A DNA stretch of 64,000 nt, taken from the NCBI GenBank assembly GCA_016715905.1, contig JADJXI010000005.1, positions 62,001-126,000 of the forward strand, written 5' to 3'. Shown here one piece after another: positions 27,197 to 34,878 of this stretch. Numbering within the stretch: position 1 is the first letter of the stretch; every line of letters starts with the position of its first letter. The position numbers and the translations under genes are program-made. The notes beneath the pieces were generated by a model. That model saw nothing but the letters and a program-made list of their open reading frames with translations, was not told the DNA's origin and made no database searches. The DNA comes from Sphingobacteriaceae bacterium (GTDB lineage: Bacteria > Bacteroidota > Bacteroidia > B-17B0 > Aurantibacillaceae).

Positions 27197-28504
27197 ATGG
27201 CAATTTTTGAAGTACATGGTGGTCACAAATTAAAAGGGGAAATAATTCCACAAGGCGCAAAAAACGAAGCATTACAAATTTTATGCGCGGTATTACTCAC
27301 CAAAGAGAAAGTTGTAATAGGCAAAGTGCCTGATATTGTAGATATCAATAAATTAATTGAACTACTTGCTGATTTAGGTGTAAAGGTTGAAAAAACCGGA
27401 CATGAAGAATATACTTTTCAGGCCGATCAGGTAAATGTAGATTATTTGGTATCGCCTGAGTTTAAGAAAAAGGGCGGAAGTTTAAGAGGAAGTATGATGA
27501 TTGTAGGCCCTATGCTTACGCGTTTCGGAAAAGCGTATATGCCAAAACCGGGAGGAGACAAAATCGGAAGAAGAAGAGTAGATACACACTTTATGGGCTT
27601 TGAAGCCTTAGGGGCTAAGTTCAAATATAATCAGGAGAATGAAATATTTGAAGTAGAAGGTAAAAATTTAAGGGGAACCTACATGTTGCTGGATGAAGCT
27701 TCGGTAACCGGTACGGCTAATATTGTAATGGCTGCAGTTTTAGCAGAGGGAATTACAACTATTTATAATGCAGCTTGCGAACCTTATTTACAACAATTGT
27801 GTAAAATGCTCAATAGAATGGGGGCAAAAATTACAGGTGTAGGTTCAAATCTATTAACTATTGAAGGTGTAAAGGAATTGAAGGGAACAACGCACATGAT
27901 GTTGCCTGATATGATTGAAATTGGTTCATTCATTGGTTTAGCAGCAGTAACGCAATCTGAAATTACAATTAAAAATGTAAGTTACGACAACCTTGGTATT
28001 ATACCTACTATTTTCGGTAGACTAGGTGTACAGATGGAAAGAAGAGGCGATGATTTATTTATCCCTGAACAAGAACATTATGAAATTGATACCTTCATCG
28101 ACGGGTCTATCCTAACCGTTAGTGATGCAATTTGGCCGGGCTTTACTCCGGATTTAATTAGTATTGCTTTAGTAACTGCTATTCAGGCTAGAGGTAATGT
28201 GCTGATTCATCAAAAAATGTTCGAAAGCCGATTGTTTTTTGTAGATAAATTAATTGATATGGGTGCACAAATTATTTTGTGCGATCCGCACCGGGCAACC
28301 GTTATGGGACTAGATCGACGAACCCAATTAAAAGCAATTCAAATGGCGAGTCCGGATATACGCGCCGGCGTTGCCTTATTAATTGCTGCCATGAGTGCCA
28401 AAGGGAAAAGCGTTATCTATAATATAAATCAAATTGACCGGGGATATCAAAATATTGATGGAAGATTAAATGCCATAGGCGCTCAAATAAACCGCAAAAA
28501 TTGA
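27197..28504 (+). CDS. murA: UDP-N-acetylglucosamine 1-carboxyvinyltransferase (Asp-type active site)
   Basis: The protein has 435 aa. The substrate loop begins QGAKNEALQILCAVLL, and the EPSP-synthase-like two-domain fold is complete. It catalyses the first committed step of peptidoglycan synthesis, enolpyruvyl transfer from PEP. In the catalytic loop the usual PGGCxIG is PGGDKIGRRRVD: the PEP/fosfomycin-reactive Cys is Asp121 (codon 27557-27559). Enzymes with this change are known to stay active and resist fosfomycin. It follows the DUF4290 gene by 8 bp and overlaps the next gene by 4 bp (TTGA). Confidence 0.96.
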   Translation: MAIFEVHGGHKLKGEIIPQGAKNEALQILCAVLLTKEKVVIGKVPDIVDINKLIELLADLGVKVEKTGHEEYTFQADQVNVDYLVSPEFKKKGGSLRGSMMIVGPMLTRFGKAYMPKPGGDKIGRRRVDTHFMGFEALGAKFKYNQENEIFEVEGKNLRGTYMLLDEASVTGTANIVMAAVLAEGITTIYNAACEPYLQQLCKMLNRMGAKITGVGSNLLTIEGVKELKGTTHMMLPDMIEIGSFIGLAAVTQSEITIKNVSYDNLGIIPTIFGRLGVQMERRGDDLFIPEQEHYEIDTFIDGSILTVSDAIWPGFTPDLISIALVTAIQARGNVLIHQKMFESRLFFVDKLIDMGAQIILCDPHRATVMGLDRRTQLKAIQMASPDIRAGVALLIAAMSAKGKSVIYNINQIDRGYQNIDGRLNAIGAQINRKN

Positions 28505-29070
28505 TTAAGAATAAAATTTACATAGCATTAATTATTTTGACCGGAATGAGTTCGTGCAAATCGAATAAACAGCCTGTTGTTGATTCCAAACCCCAAAATT
28601 CTCCTCCGTCATCTTCAAATATTGGCTTAAATCTGGGAAACAAAGCACCTGATATAAATTTGAAATCATTTAACGACAGTTTAATCGAACTTTCTTCTTT
28701 AAAAGGTAAAATGGTACTTATTGATTTTTGGGCAGCTTGGTGCGGGCCTTGCCGACAAGAAAATCCGATAGTGGTTTCAGCTTATAACAAATTCAAAAGT
28801 CAGGAGTTTAAAAACGCCAGTGGATTTACGGTGTATTCTGTTTCTTTAGATGTAAATAAAGCAAAGTGGAAAAATGCTGTAGAAAGTGACGGATTAGTGT
28901 GGCCTTATCACGTAAGTGATTTAAAAATGTGGGATGGAGCAACCGTAAACACTTATGATGTGAAAGGTATACCCACCAATTTTTTAATTAATGGCGAAGG
29001 AATTATTGTGGCAAAAAATTTGAGGGGAGAAAATCTGGAGAAAACTTTAAATAAATGGGTGAACCAATAA
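28501..29070 (+). CDS. TlpA-family thiol-disulfide lipoprotein
   Basis: The protein has 189 aa. The TTG start overlaps the murA stop. The leader ends at GMSSC (Cys19), a lipobox, so the protein is probably membrane-anchored in the periplasm. The redoxin domain (about residues 48-189) has the active WAAWCGPC motif (CxxC near residue 82) and a cis-Pro in KGIPTNF. It probably reduces or isomerises periplasmic disulfides. It is followed with no gap by a second thioredoxin-fold gene that lacks the Cys pair. Confidence 0.88.
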   Translation: MIKNKIYIALIILTGMSSCKSNKQPVVDSKPQNSPPSSSNIGLNLGNKAPDINLKSFNDSLIELSSLKGKMVLIDFWAAWCGPCRQENPIVVSAYNKFKSQEFKNASGFTVYSVSLDVNKAKWKNAVESDGLVWPYHVSDLKMWDGATVNTYDVKGIPTNFLINGEGIIVAKNLRGENLEKTLNKWVNQ

Positions 29071-30288
29071 GTGAAAAAATTAGCATTCATATTAATTTTT
29101 TTATGCGCAAAAATTATTGCACAGGATGAACCTGTTATTTTAAAAGTGGGAGATAAAGCGCCCTCTTTTTTAATAAACCTTCAGCAAAACAGTGTACAAA
29201 GTTTTAATATGCCGTACATGAATCGTTTGGTGCTTTTACATTTTTGGAGCAGTTCAGTAGGTCGGTCAAAAGTGTATAACAAAACATTAAATCGTATTGC
29301 CGGAAGATATAAAAATGCTTTATATAGAAATGCAGATGGATTTGAAGTTGTAGCTATTGCGGTACAAAGTGATAAAACTGCCTGGAATAATTCGATAAAA
29401 GAAGATACTCTAAATAATTTTACACATGGAATAGCCTTAAGAGGATATAAGGAAGAAGTTTGTAAATTATACAGAATTACACAAGTGCCAACCGATATAT
29501 TAATTGATCATGAAGGGACCATTTTAGCAATTAATCCACATGTAAGAGTGCTGGAAGATATTCTGGACGAAAAGAAGAATTTTTTACCGGTCAAAAAAAA
29601 TGTTGTTGGAACGTTGGCACTTTCCTCCAATCCTTCTGATCTTTTGCGCTACAGTAAATTATATTTGTTTGATGCATATGGTGATTCATTGGGATTAACC
29701 ACCACAAATCAAAATGGCGGGTTTGTTTTCGGAAATATTAAATTAAATCAGGATTTCATTTTGAAAGTAGATAATCAGTCGGATATTATCACCTCTGATC
29801 CAATTGCGCTCTATTCGCAAAGCGGAGAAAAAATCATGGAAGGCAAAACCCACAAGGGCGGTTTTATTTTCTATATTCCATCGGGTATGGCTAATCAAAT
29901 AACAGAAGGTGATCATTCAACCTTAGGCGGGAAAATTGGTACTGTAAATGTAATCAAGGATCTGGTATTCAAAAATAACGGAACCGGACTTTTACCCAAA
30001 GATGAAACGGAATTAAATGCTATAGTTTTAATTCTCCAAAAAAATAAGTCATTGGCAGTAGAGGTTAAGGCATATACAGATTCAAAATTAAAAGATGCTG
30101 AATCCTATTTACTAACTAAAACGCAATGCAATACAGTCAAAAATTATCTAATCAATAAAGGGGTGGAGGAATCTCGAATAAAACAAAGTCCTAAGGGCAA
30201 GTCAAATCCCCGTAAAAAATGTACCAATTGTAGTGAAGATGACCATAAATCAAACCGACGTATAGAGTTTGTAGTGTATAAAAACTGA
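29071..30288 (+). CDS. Fusion of a Cys-less redoxin domain with a C-terminal OmpA-like domain
   Basis: The protein has 405 aa and a GTG start immediately after the TlpA gene. A signal peptide (1-17, ending IIAQ) is followed by a redoxin-like domain (about 25-165). Its active-site segment reads FWSSSVGRS, so both catalytic Cys are missing, although the cis-Pro loop (QVPTDIL) remains. Residues 180-280 resemble a carboxypeptidase-regulatory-like beta domain, and 285-405 an OmpA C-terminal domain ending SNRRIEFVVYKN, usually peptidoglycan-binding. A structural or binding role is more likely than redox chemistry. The partner may be the active TlpA protein encoded just upstream. Confidence 0.75.
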   Translation: MKKLAFILIFLCAKIIAQDEPVILKVGDKAPSFLINLQQNSVQSFNMPYMNRLVLLHFWSSSVGRSKVYNKTLNRIAGRYKNALYRNADGFEVVAIAVQSDKTAWNNSIKEDTLNNFTHGIALRGYKEEVCKLYRITQVPTDILIDHEGTILAINPHVRVLEDILDEKKNFLPVKKNVVGTLALSSNPSDLLRYSKLYLFDAYGDSLGLTTTNQNGGFVFGNIKLNQDFILKVDNQSDIITSDPIALYSQSGEKIMEGKTHKGGFIFYIPSGMANQITEGDHSTLGGKIGTVNVIKDLVFKNNGTGLLPKDETELNAIVLILQKNKSLAVEVKAYTDSKLKDAESYLLTKTQCNTVKNYLINKGVEESRIKQSPKGKSNPRKKCTNCSEDDHKSNRRIEFVVYKN

Positions 30289-30310
30289 CAATTTTTCCAT
30301 TTATTTCCTT

Positions 30311-30327
30311 CTGGCAAGAGAATTGCA
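30311..30327 (+). promoter_or_regulatory. Sigma-54-type -24/-12 element before grpE-dnaJ
   Basis: CTGGCAAGAGAATTGCA matches the sigma-54 consensus YTGGCACGrNNNTTGCW at all fixed positions except one (A for C after GGCA). GG (30313-30314) and GC (30325-30326) are separated by exactly 10 bp, as required. A TACCTTTG box that could serve the housekeeping sigma factor lies at 30331-30338 but lacks a -33 partner. Both are seen in the sequence; which is used is unknown. Confidence 0.5.
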
Positions 30328-30363
30328 TAATACCTTTGGAATTATAACAAAAAAGCATTTACT

Positions 30364-30939
30364 ATGGGAGAGAATGAAAAAACCGATAAAGAGAACATCG
30401 AAAACGTGAATTTAGATAGCGAAAATACTGACATTAAGGCTGAAAATACAGATCAGACTGACGATTCAGTCATTAATTCTGATTCAAATGAAAGCTCAGT
30501 TAATCAAGATGCAAAAATTGCCGAGTTAAATGATAAATATCTTCGCCTATATTCTGAATTTGATAATTATCGGAAGCGAACAATTAAAGAACGCTCTGAT
30601 TTAATAAAAACAGCTGCTGAAGATGTTTTTAAGGCCTTACTTCCCGTTATTGACGATTTTGACAGAGCCATTAAGGCAAATGAAACAATTGATGATATTC
30701 AATCAATCAAAGAAGGATTAAAATTAATTCATAACAAATTAAAATCTACCGTACAGCAAAAAGGATTAACTGCCTTTGATTGTGCAGGTATAACATTTGA
30801 TGCAGATACCATGGAAGCCATTACACACATTCCGGCCACGGATGATTCGCAAAAAGGTAAAGTTGTAGATGAAATTGAAAAAGGATATAAATTAGGAGAT
30901 AAAGTAATACGATTCGCAAAGGTTGTGATTGCACAATAA
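30364..30939 (+). CDS. grpE: Nucleotide exchange factor GrpE
   Basis: The protein has 191 aa. An acidic, Asn/Asp-rich disordered N-terminus (about 1-55) precedes the long dimerising helix (YLRLYSEFDNYRKRT) and the beta domain ending KGYKLGDKVIRFAKVVIAQ. It exchanges ADP on DnaK. dnaJ follows at 4 bp, so this is a chaperone operon without dnaK in the window. Confidence 0.96.
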   Translation: MGENEKTDKENIENVNLDSENTDIKAENTDQTDDSVINSDSNESSVNQDAKIAELNDKYLRLYSEFDNYRKRTIKERSDLIKTAAEDVFKALLPVIDDFDRAIKANETIDDIQSIKEGLKLIHNKLKSTVQQKGLTAFDCAGITFDADTMEAITHIPATDDSQKGKVVDEIEKGYKLGDKVIRFAKVVIAQ

Positions 30940-30943
30940 GCAT

Positions 30944-32083
30944 ATGGCAAAAAGAGATTATTACGAAATTTTAGGAGTGCAAAAAGGTGCTTCAGATGAT
31001 GAGATAAAAAAAGCTTATCGTAAATTGGCTATTAAATATCACCCGGATAAAAACCCGGATGATAAAACAGCCGAAGAAAAATTCAAAGAAGCGGCTGAAG
31101 CGTATGAAGTTTTAAGTAATGCAGAAAAGAAACAGCGATATGATCAGTTTGGTCATGCAGGTGTAAATGGTGGACAAGGCGGATTTGGCGGAGGCGGTAT
31201 GAATATGGATGATATTTTCAGCCAGTTTGGAGATATTTTTGGAGGAGCATTTGGTTTTGGAGGCGGCGGCGGAAGCAGAGGTGGACGAAGAGTGAACAGA
31301 GGCTCAAATTTACGAGTAAAAGTAAAATTGAATTTGAGTGAAATTGCTCATGGTGTTGAGAAAAAAATCAAAGTGAACAAATTCATTGGTTGCAAAACAT
31401 GTAGTGGGAGTGGAGCAAAAAACGGACAATATGATACTTGCAAACAATGTAACGGAAGTGGAGTAGTAACCCGTGTACAACAAACTATTTTAGGTGCCAT
31501 GCAAACACAAACACCTTGTAGCGCATGTTCGGGGGAAGGAAAAATAATCAGAGATAAATGCGGTTCTTGTCACGGGGATGGCGTGGTAAGAAATGAAGAG
31601 GTTATTAATATTAATATTCCTGCCGGTGTAGCCGATGGCATGCAATTGAGCATGAGTGGCAAAGGGAATGCTGCACCCCGGGGAGGCATTAATGGCGATT
31701 TATTAATTCTTGTGGAAGAAGAGGAACATCCTCTCTTAAAGCGCGAAGGCAATCACTTAATTTATAGTTTAAGCGTTAGTATTCCGGATGCAACACTAGG
31801 AACTTCTGTTGAAATTCCAACAGTTGACAGTAAAGCAAAAATTAAAATTGATCCGGGTACTCAGGGTGGCAAAGTGCTTCGTTTGAAAGGTAAAGGTTTG
31901 CCCGATATTAATGGATATGGTAAAGGAGATTTATTGGTTGAAATTAGTGTGTTCACGCCAACTAATTTAAGTAATGAAGAAAAGAAAATAATGGAGCAAT
32001 TGCGCGAATCAAAAAACTTTGAACCTAATCCTAATAAAAAGGAAAGAGGCTTTTTTGATCGAATGAAAGAATATTTTGATTAA
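30944..32083 (+). CDS. dnaJ: Chaperone protein DnaJ
   Basis: The protein has 379 aa from the ATG at 30944 (MAKRDYYEIL). The J-domain has HPD at about residues 33-35 (YHPDKNPDD), followed by a Gly/Phe-rich linker. Four zinc repeats (CKTCSGSG, CKQCNGSG, CSACSGEG, CGSCHGDG) are all intact, and the C-terminal substrate domains are complete. A possible TTG start 15 bp earlier would overlap grpE and is not supported. It works with DnaK and the adjacent GrpE. It ends 5 bp from the convergent purA. Confidence 0.97.
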   Translation: MAKRDYYEILGVQKGASDDEIKKAYRKLAIKYHPDKNPDDKTAEEKFKEAAEAYEVLSNAEKKQRYDQFGHAGVNGGQGGFGGGGMNMDDIFSQFGDIFGGAFGFGGGGGSRGGRRVNRGSNLRVKVKLNLSEIAHGVEKKIKVNKFIGCKTCSGSGAKNGQYDTCKQCNGSGVVTRVQQTILGAMQTQTPCSACSGEGKIIRDKCGSCHGDGVVRNEEVININIPAGVADGMQLSMSGKGNAAPRGGINGDLLILVEEEEHPLLKREGNHLIYSLSVSIPDATLGTSVEIPTVDSKAKIKIDPGTQGGKVLRLKGKGLPDINGYGKGDLLVEISVFTPTNLSNEEKKIMEQLRESKNFEPNPNKKERGFFDRMKEYFD

Positions 32084-32088
32084 TTAAA

Positions 32089-33444
32089 TCAGCGTTTCTT
32101 TTTGGCCTTAACTTTTAATTTCGATTTTTTAACCACCTTCTTTTTAACTGCGATTTTTTTCACTGCCTTTTCTTTTTTCATCCGAATGGTTTGGGTGCGG
32201 TCTGGTCCAACCGAAACAATACTGATTGGTGTGCCGGTTGCCTTTTCAATAAATTTTACATAATTCATTAAAGCTTTTGGTAAATCGCTTTGCCTTTTTA
32301 TTCCGGTTAAATCGCAATTCCACCCTTTAACTTTAGTAGTTACAATTTTCAAATAATTAGGATCGATGTTGTATGGCAGATAATCTATTTTTTCGTTGTT
32401 GTAGATATAGTGTGTACAAATTTCTATTTCTTCAAAATCACTCAGCACGTCAGCTTTCATCATCATTAATTCGGTTACACCGTTTACCATAATGGCATAG
32501 TTAAGTGCAGGTATATCCAACCAGCCTGTTCTTCTTGCACGTCCTGTTGTGCTTCCGAATTCTCTTCCTATTTGTCTGATTTTTTCACCGGTAGCATCTT
32601 CTAATTCAGTTGGAAACGGACCGCTTCCAACGCGTGTACAATAAGCTTTAAATATTCCAATTACATTTCCAATTCTATTGGGCGCAATGCCTAAGCCATT
32701 GCAGGCTCCGGCACAAATGGTATTGCTGCTGGTTACAAAAGGGTAAGAGCCAAAGTCAATATCCAGTAAACTGCCTTGCGCACCTTCGGCTAAAACTTTT
32801 TTTCCATCCATTAATGCCTTATTCACTAAATGTTCGGTATCAGCAAAACGTAATTCTTTCAAGGCTTCTATCCCCTCAAACCAGGCCGGTTCAAGTTCAT
32901 TTAAATTGTATTCAAAATTATGATAGGCCAATAATTGTTTATGTTTTTCAACCAATACGTCATATTTTTCCTTAAACTCCTTGGTTTCAATATCCCCAAT
33001 ACGTAAACCATTTCTTCCGGTTTTATCCATATACGTTGGACCAATTCCTTTTAAGGTAGATCCGATTTTATTTTTTCCTTTGGCTGCTTCACTGGCTGCG
33101 TCCAATAATCGATGTGTTGGGAGAATTAAATGGGCTCTTTTTGATACAATAAGTTTTTTACGCACATCAACGCCTAGTTTTTTTAAAGCATCTATTTCTT
33201 TTTTAAAAATAACCGGATCAATAACAACTCCATTACCTATAATGTTGATTGCTGTAGGATGAAATATACCACTGGGGATTGTGTGAAGCACATGTTTAAT
33301 TCCATTAAATTCTAGTGTATGACCGGCATTGGGTCCGCCCTGAAATCGTGCAATAATATCAAACGAAGGGGTAAGTACATCTACAATTTTTCCTTTGCCT
33401 TCATCTCCCCATTGGAGTCCTAATAAAACATCTGCTTTGCTCAT
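32089..33444 (-). CDS. purA: Adenylosuccinate synthetase with lysine-rich C-terminal extension
   Basis: The protein has 451 aa. GLQWGDEGKGK near the N-terminus is the GTP-binding loop with catalytic Asp and His41-region residues (GGPNAGHT). The family end VGPDRTQTI is present at about residues 409-417. It joins IMP and aspartate with GTP in AMP synthesis. After the normal end there are about 33 extra residues that are almost all Lys, Val and Ala. Such a tail is not part of the usual PurA. No frameshift is needed to produce it. Confidence 0.96.
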   Translation of the reverse strand: MSKADVLLGLQWGDEGKGKIVDVLTPSFDIIARFQGGPNAGHTLEFNGIKHVLHTIPSGIFHPTAINIIGNGVVIDPVIFKKEIDALKKLGVDVRKKLIVSKRAHLILPTHRLLDAASEAAKGKNKIGSTLKGIGPTYMDKTGRNGLRIGDIETKEFKEKYDVLVEKHKQLLAYHNFEYNLNELEPAWFEGIEALKELRFADTEHLVNKALMDGKKVLAEGAQGSLLDIDFGSYPFVTSSNTICAGACNGLGIAPNRIGNVIGIFKAYCTRVGSGPFPTELEDATGEKIRQIGREFGSTTGRARRTGWLDIPALNYAIMVNGVTELMMMKADVLSDFEEIEICTHYIYNNEKIDYLPYNIDPNYLKIVTTKVKGWNCDLTGIKRQSDLPKALMNYVKFIEKATGTPISIVSVGPDRTQTIRMKKEKAVKKIAVKKKVVKKSKLKVKAKKKR

Positions 33445-33460
33445 AGTAAAAATTAAAGAA

Positions 33461-33468
33461 CAAATGTA
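33461..33468 (-). promoter_or_regulatory. -7 promoter box of purA
   Basis: The minus strand reads TACATTTG, an exact TAnnTTTG match, 16 bp before the purA ATG. No TTG is found at 19-20 bp upstream, so confidence is moderate. Confidence 0.4.
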
Positions 33469-33534
33469 GTCTTCCTTTTAAGTTTACGCCATAATTTTAA
33501 TAACATTTTAAAAACATTGTTTTAATTTTTTTCA

Positions 33535-33565
33535 TTTGAGAATTGTTGGGCAATGAGTACATTTA
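33535..33565 (+). promoter_or_regulatory. Promoter of cmk, predicted leaderless
   Basis: TTTG at 33535-33538, a 19-bp spacer and TACATTTA at 33558-33565 match the Bacteroidota promoter (seven of eight in the -7 box, exact -33). Only AGCA lies between the box and the cmk ATG at 33570, so the mRNA should start at the initiation codon. Confidence 0.65.
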
Positions 33566-33569
33566 AGCA

Positions 33570-34283
33570 ATGCAAAAAATTACAATTGCAATAGACGGAT
33601 ATAGCAGCTGCGGAAAAAGTACCTTAGCCCGTGCGCTGGCTCAAAAACTGAATTACAGTTATGTAGATACCGGAGCCATGTATAGAGCAGTTACATTATT
33701 TGCCCTACGGAATAAAATAATTGACGAAAATTATTCTTTGAATACAGCTAAATTAATCCGCTCCTTGGATAAAATTGAATTAAATTTCAAGTACGACTCT
33801 ACCAATAAAAGTTCACACACTATTTTAAATGGGGAAGATGTGGAAAAACTAATCCGAACCATGGAAATTAGTAATATAGTAAGCCGAGTAAGTGCGGTAA
33901 AGGAAGTGCGTGAAAAAATGATTTCCATTCAAAGAAATCTGGGTAAAAAAAAGGAAATGGTGATGGATGGACGAGATATTGGCACTAATGTATTTCCTAA
34001 AGCAGAATTGAAAATTTTTATGACCGCCGATACTAAAGTGCGGGCACAAAGACGATTGGATGAATTAAGCAGTAAAGGACAAATTTATACTTTGGAAGAA
34101 GTAGAAAAAAATTTAATAGAAAGGGATCATGCAGACACCACGCGTAAGGAAAATCCGTTGACAAAAGCAGATGATGCCATTGTTTTAGATAATACTGATT
34201 TAAACAGAGAACAACAGTTGGAATTTGTGATGAAGCTAATTGAAGATTTGTACCTAACTCCTGAAAAACATAAGCATTTATAA
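33570..34283 (+). CDS. cmk: Cytidylate kinase
   Basis: The protein has 237 aa. The P-loop is GYSSCGKST at residues 10-18, followed by YVDTGAMYRAVT and the VMDGRDIGTNVFP motif. It phosphorylates CMP/dCMP. The length is normal. It is predicted to be translated from a leaderless mRNA. Its 3' end overlaps the convergent hypothetical gene at 34278 by 6 bp. Confidence 0.96.
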   Translation: MQKITIAIDGYSSCGKSTLARALAQKLNYSYVDTGAMYRAVTLFALRNKIIDENYSLNTAKLIRSLDKIELNFKYDSTNKSSHTILNGEDVEKLIRTMEISNIVSRVSAVKEVREKMISIQRNLGKKKEMVMDGRDIGTNVFPKAELKIFMTADTKVRAQRRLDELSSKGQIYTLEEVEKNLIERDHADTTRKENPLTKADDAIVLDNTDLNREQQLEFVMKLIEDLYLTPEKHKHL

Positions 34284-34652
34284 TTTCACATTATATACGT
34301 CTGTTTTATTTCTTTGAATTCCTTTCACTTCAAATCCTCCGGGCTCATCAATAATTTCCATCAAATCAAACATTTTACAATCTTTACTCAAACCTTCAAA
34401 TACCAAGGTAAATCCTTGTCCGTTATTAATGGTCCAATCCGGAGCGTAAGTAATATTAAAAATATTGAGTAAACGTAAACGATTACCACTTTCCTGTTCA
34501 ATCAAAAAAGTGCTTGGCCAAACTCGGTACGCATAAACATCACCGCAATTGCAATGAACGATGGTTTGCCGTTCTACTTCTTCTAAAGTGATGCGTTGTG
34601 TACTTTCTGCTGTTATGGTTTCGTTTATTTCCTGAGTTGCGGTTTCGCCCAT
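34278..34652 (-). CDS. Conserved-looking hypothetical protein
   Basis: The protein has 124 aa from the ATG at 34652 (MGETATQEINET). The reading frame extends to 34718, but that part covers the tRNA terminator, so the shorter start is chosen. The sequence is mostly beta with a central CNCGDVYAYRVWPS segment and a DEPGGFEVKGI segment near the end. I do not recognise a family. The two Cys (about residues 38 and 40) might bind metal, but no other ligand pair is visible. Confidence 0.65.
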   Translation of the reverse strand: MGETATQEINETITAESTQRITLEEVERQTIVHCNCGDVYAYRVWPSTFLIEQESGNRLRLLNIFNITYAPDWTINNGQGFTLVFEGLSKDCKMFDLMEIIDEPGGFEVKGIQRNKTDVYNVKL

Positions 34653-34699
34653 GTGTAGTGTGAAGATAAAAATTTCATTTTTGTTTTTGAGAGTTATTA

Positions 34700-34740
34700 A
34701 AAACAAAAACACCTCCATTGTTTTGGAGGTGTTTTTTCTT
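34700..34740 (-). terminator. Rho-independent terminator after tRNA-Arg
   Basis: A stem of seven strong pairs (CACCTCC with GGAGGTG) is extended by A-T pairs, with an 8-nt loop and a T-rich run on the minus strand (also A/T-rich on the plus side). It ends the tRNA transcript 7 bp after its 3' end and insulates the gene at 34652. Confidence 0.88.
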
Positions 34741-34746
34741 TGATCG

Positions 34747-34820
34747 TGATCCCGAAGGGATTCAAACCCCTAACCTTCTGATCCGTAGTCAGATACTCTA
34801 TTCAGTTGAGCTACGGGACC
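34747..34820 (-). tRNA. tRNA-Arg (anticodon ACG)
   Basis: The 74-nt cloverleaf on the minus strand has acceptor GGTCCCG paired with CGGGATC (one G-T), D-stem GCTC/GAGT, anticodon stem TCTGA/TCAGA with loop CTACGGA, and T-arm loop TTTGAAT. The anticodon is at plus positions 34784-34786. The first A should be edited to inosine to read CGU, CGC and CGA. CCA is not encoded. Confidence 0.97.
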
Positions 34821-34837
34821 TGCATTTTTAAGAACTG

Positions 34838-34867
34838 CAAATATACATTTTTTATTTAACTTGCAAA
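34838..34867 (-). promoter_or_regulatory. Promoter of tRNA-Arg
   Basis: On the minus strand, TTTG at 34867-34864, an 18-bp spacer and TATATTTG at 34845-34838 match the Bacteroidota promoter exactly. The tRNA 5' end lies 17 bp downstream. The -33 part sits between the divergent dapD start region and its first codons. Confidence 0.72.
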
Positions 34868-34878
34868 TCAATTCTATT

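Noticed and set aside
30929..30943. TTG start upstream of dnaJ
   Set aside because: It lies inside grpE; the ATG at 30944 gives the universal DnaJ start MAKRDYYE.
34653..34718. Longer N-terminus of the hypothetical gene at 34278
   Set aside because: It would run through the terminator of tRNA-Arg; the added residues look like translated A/T-rich noncoding DNA.
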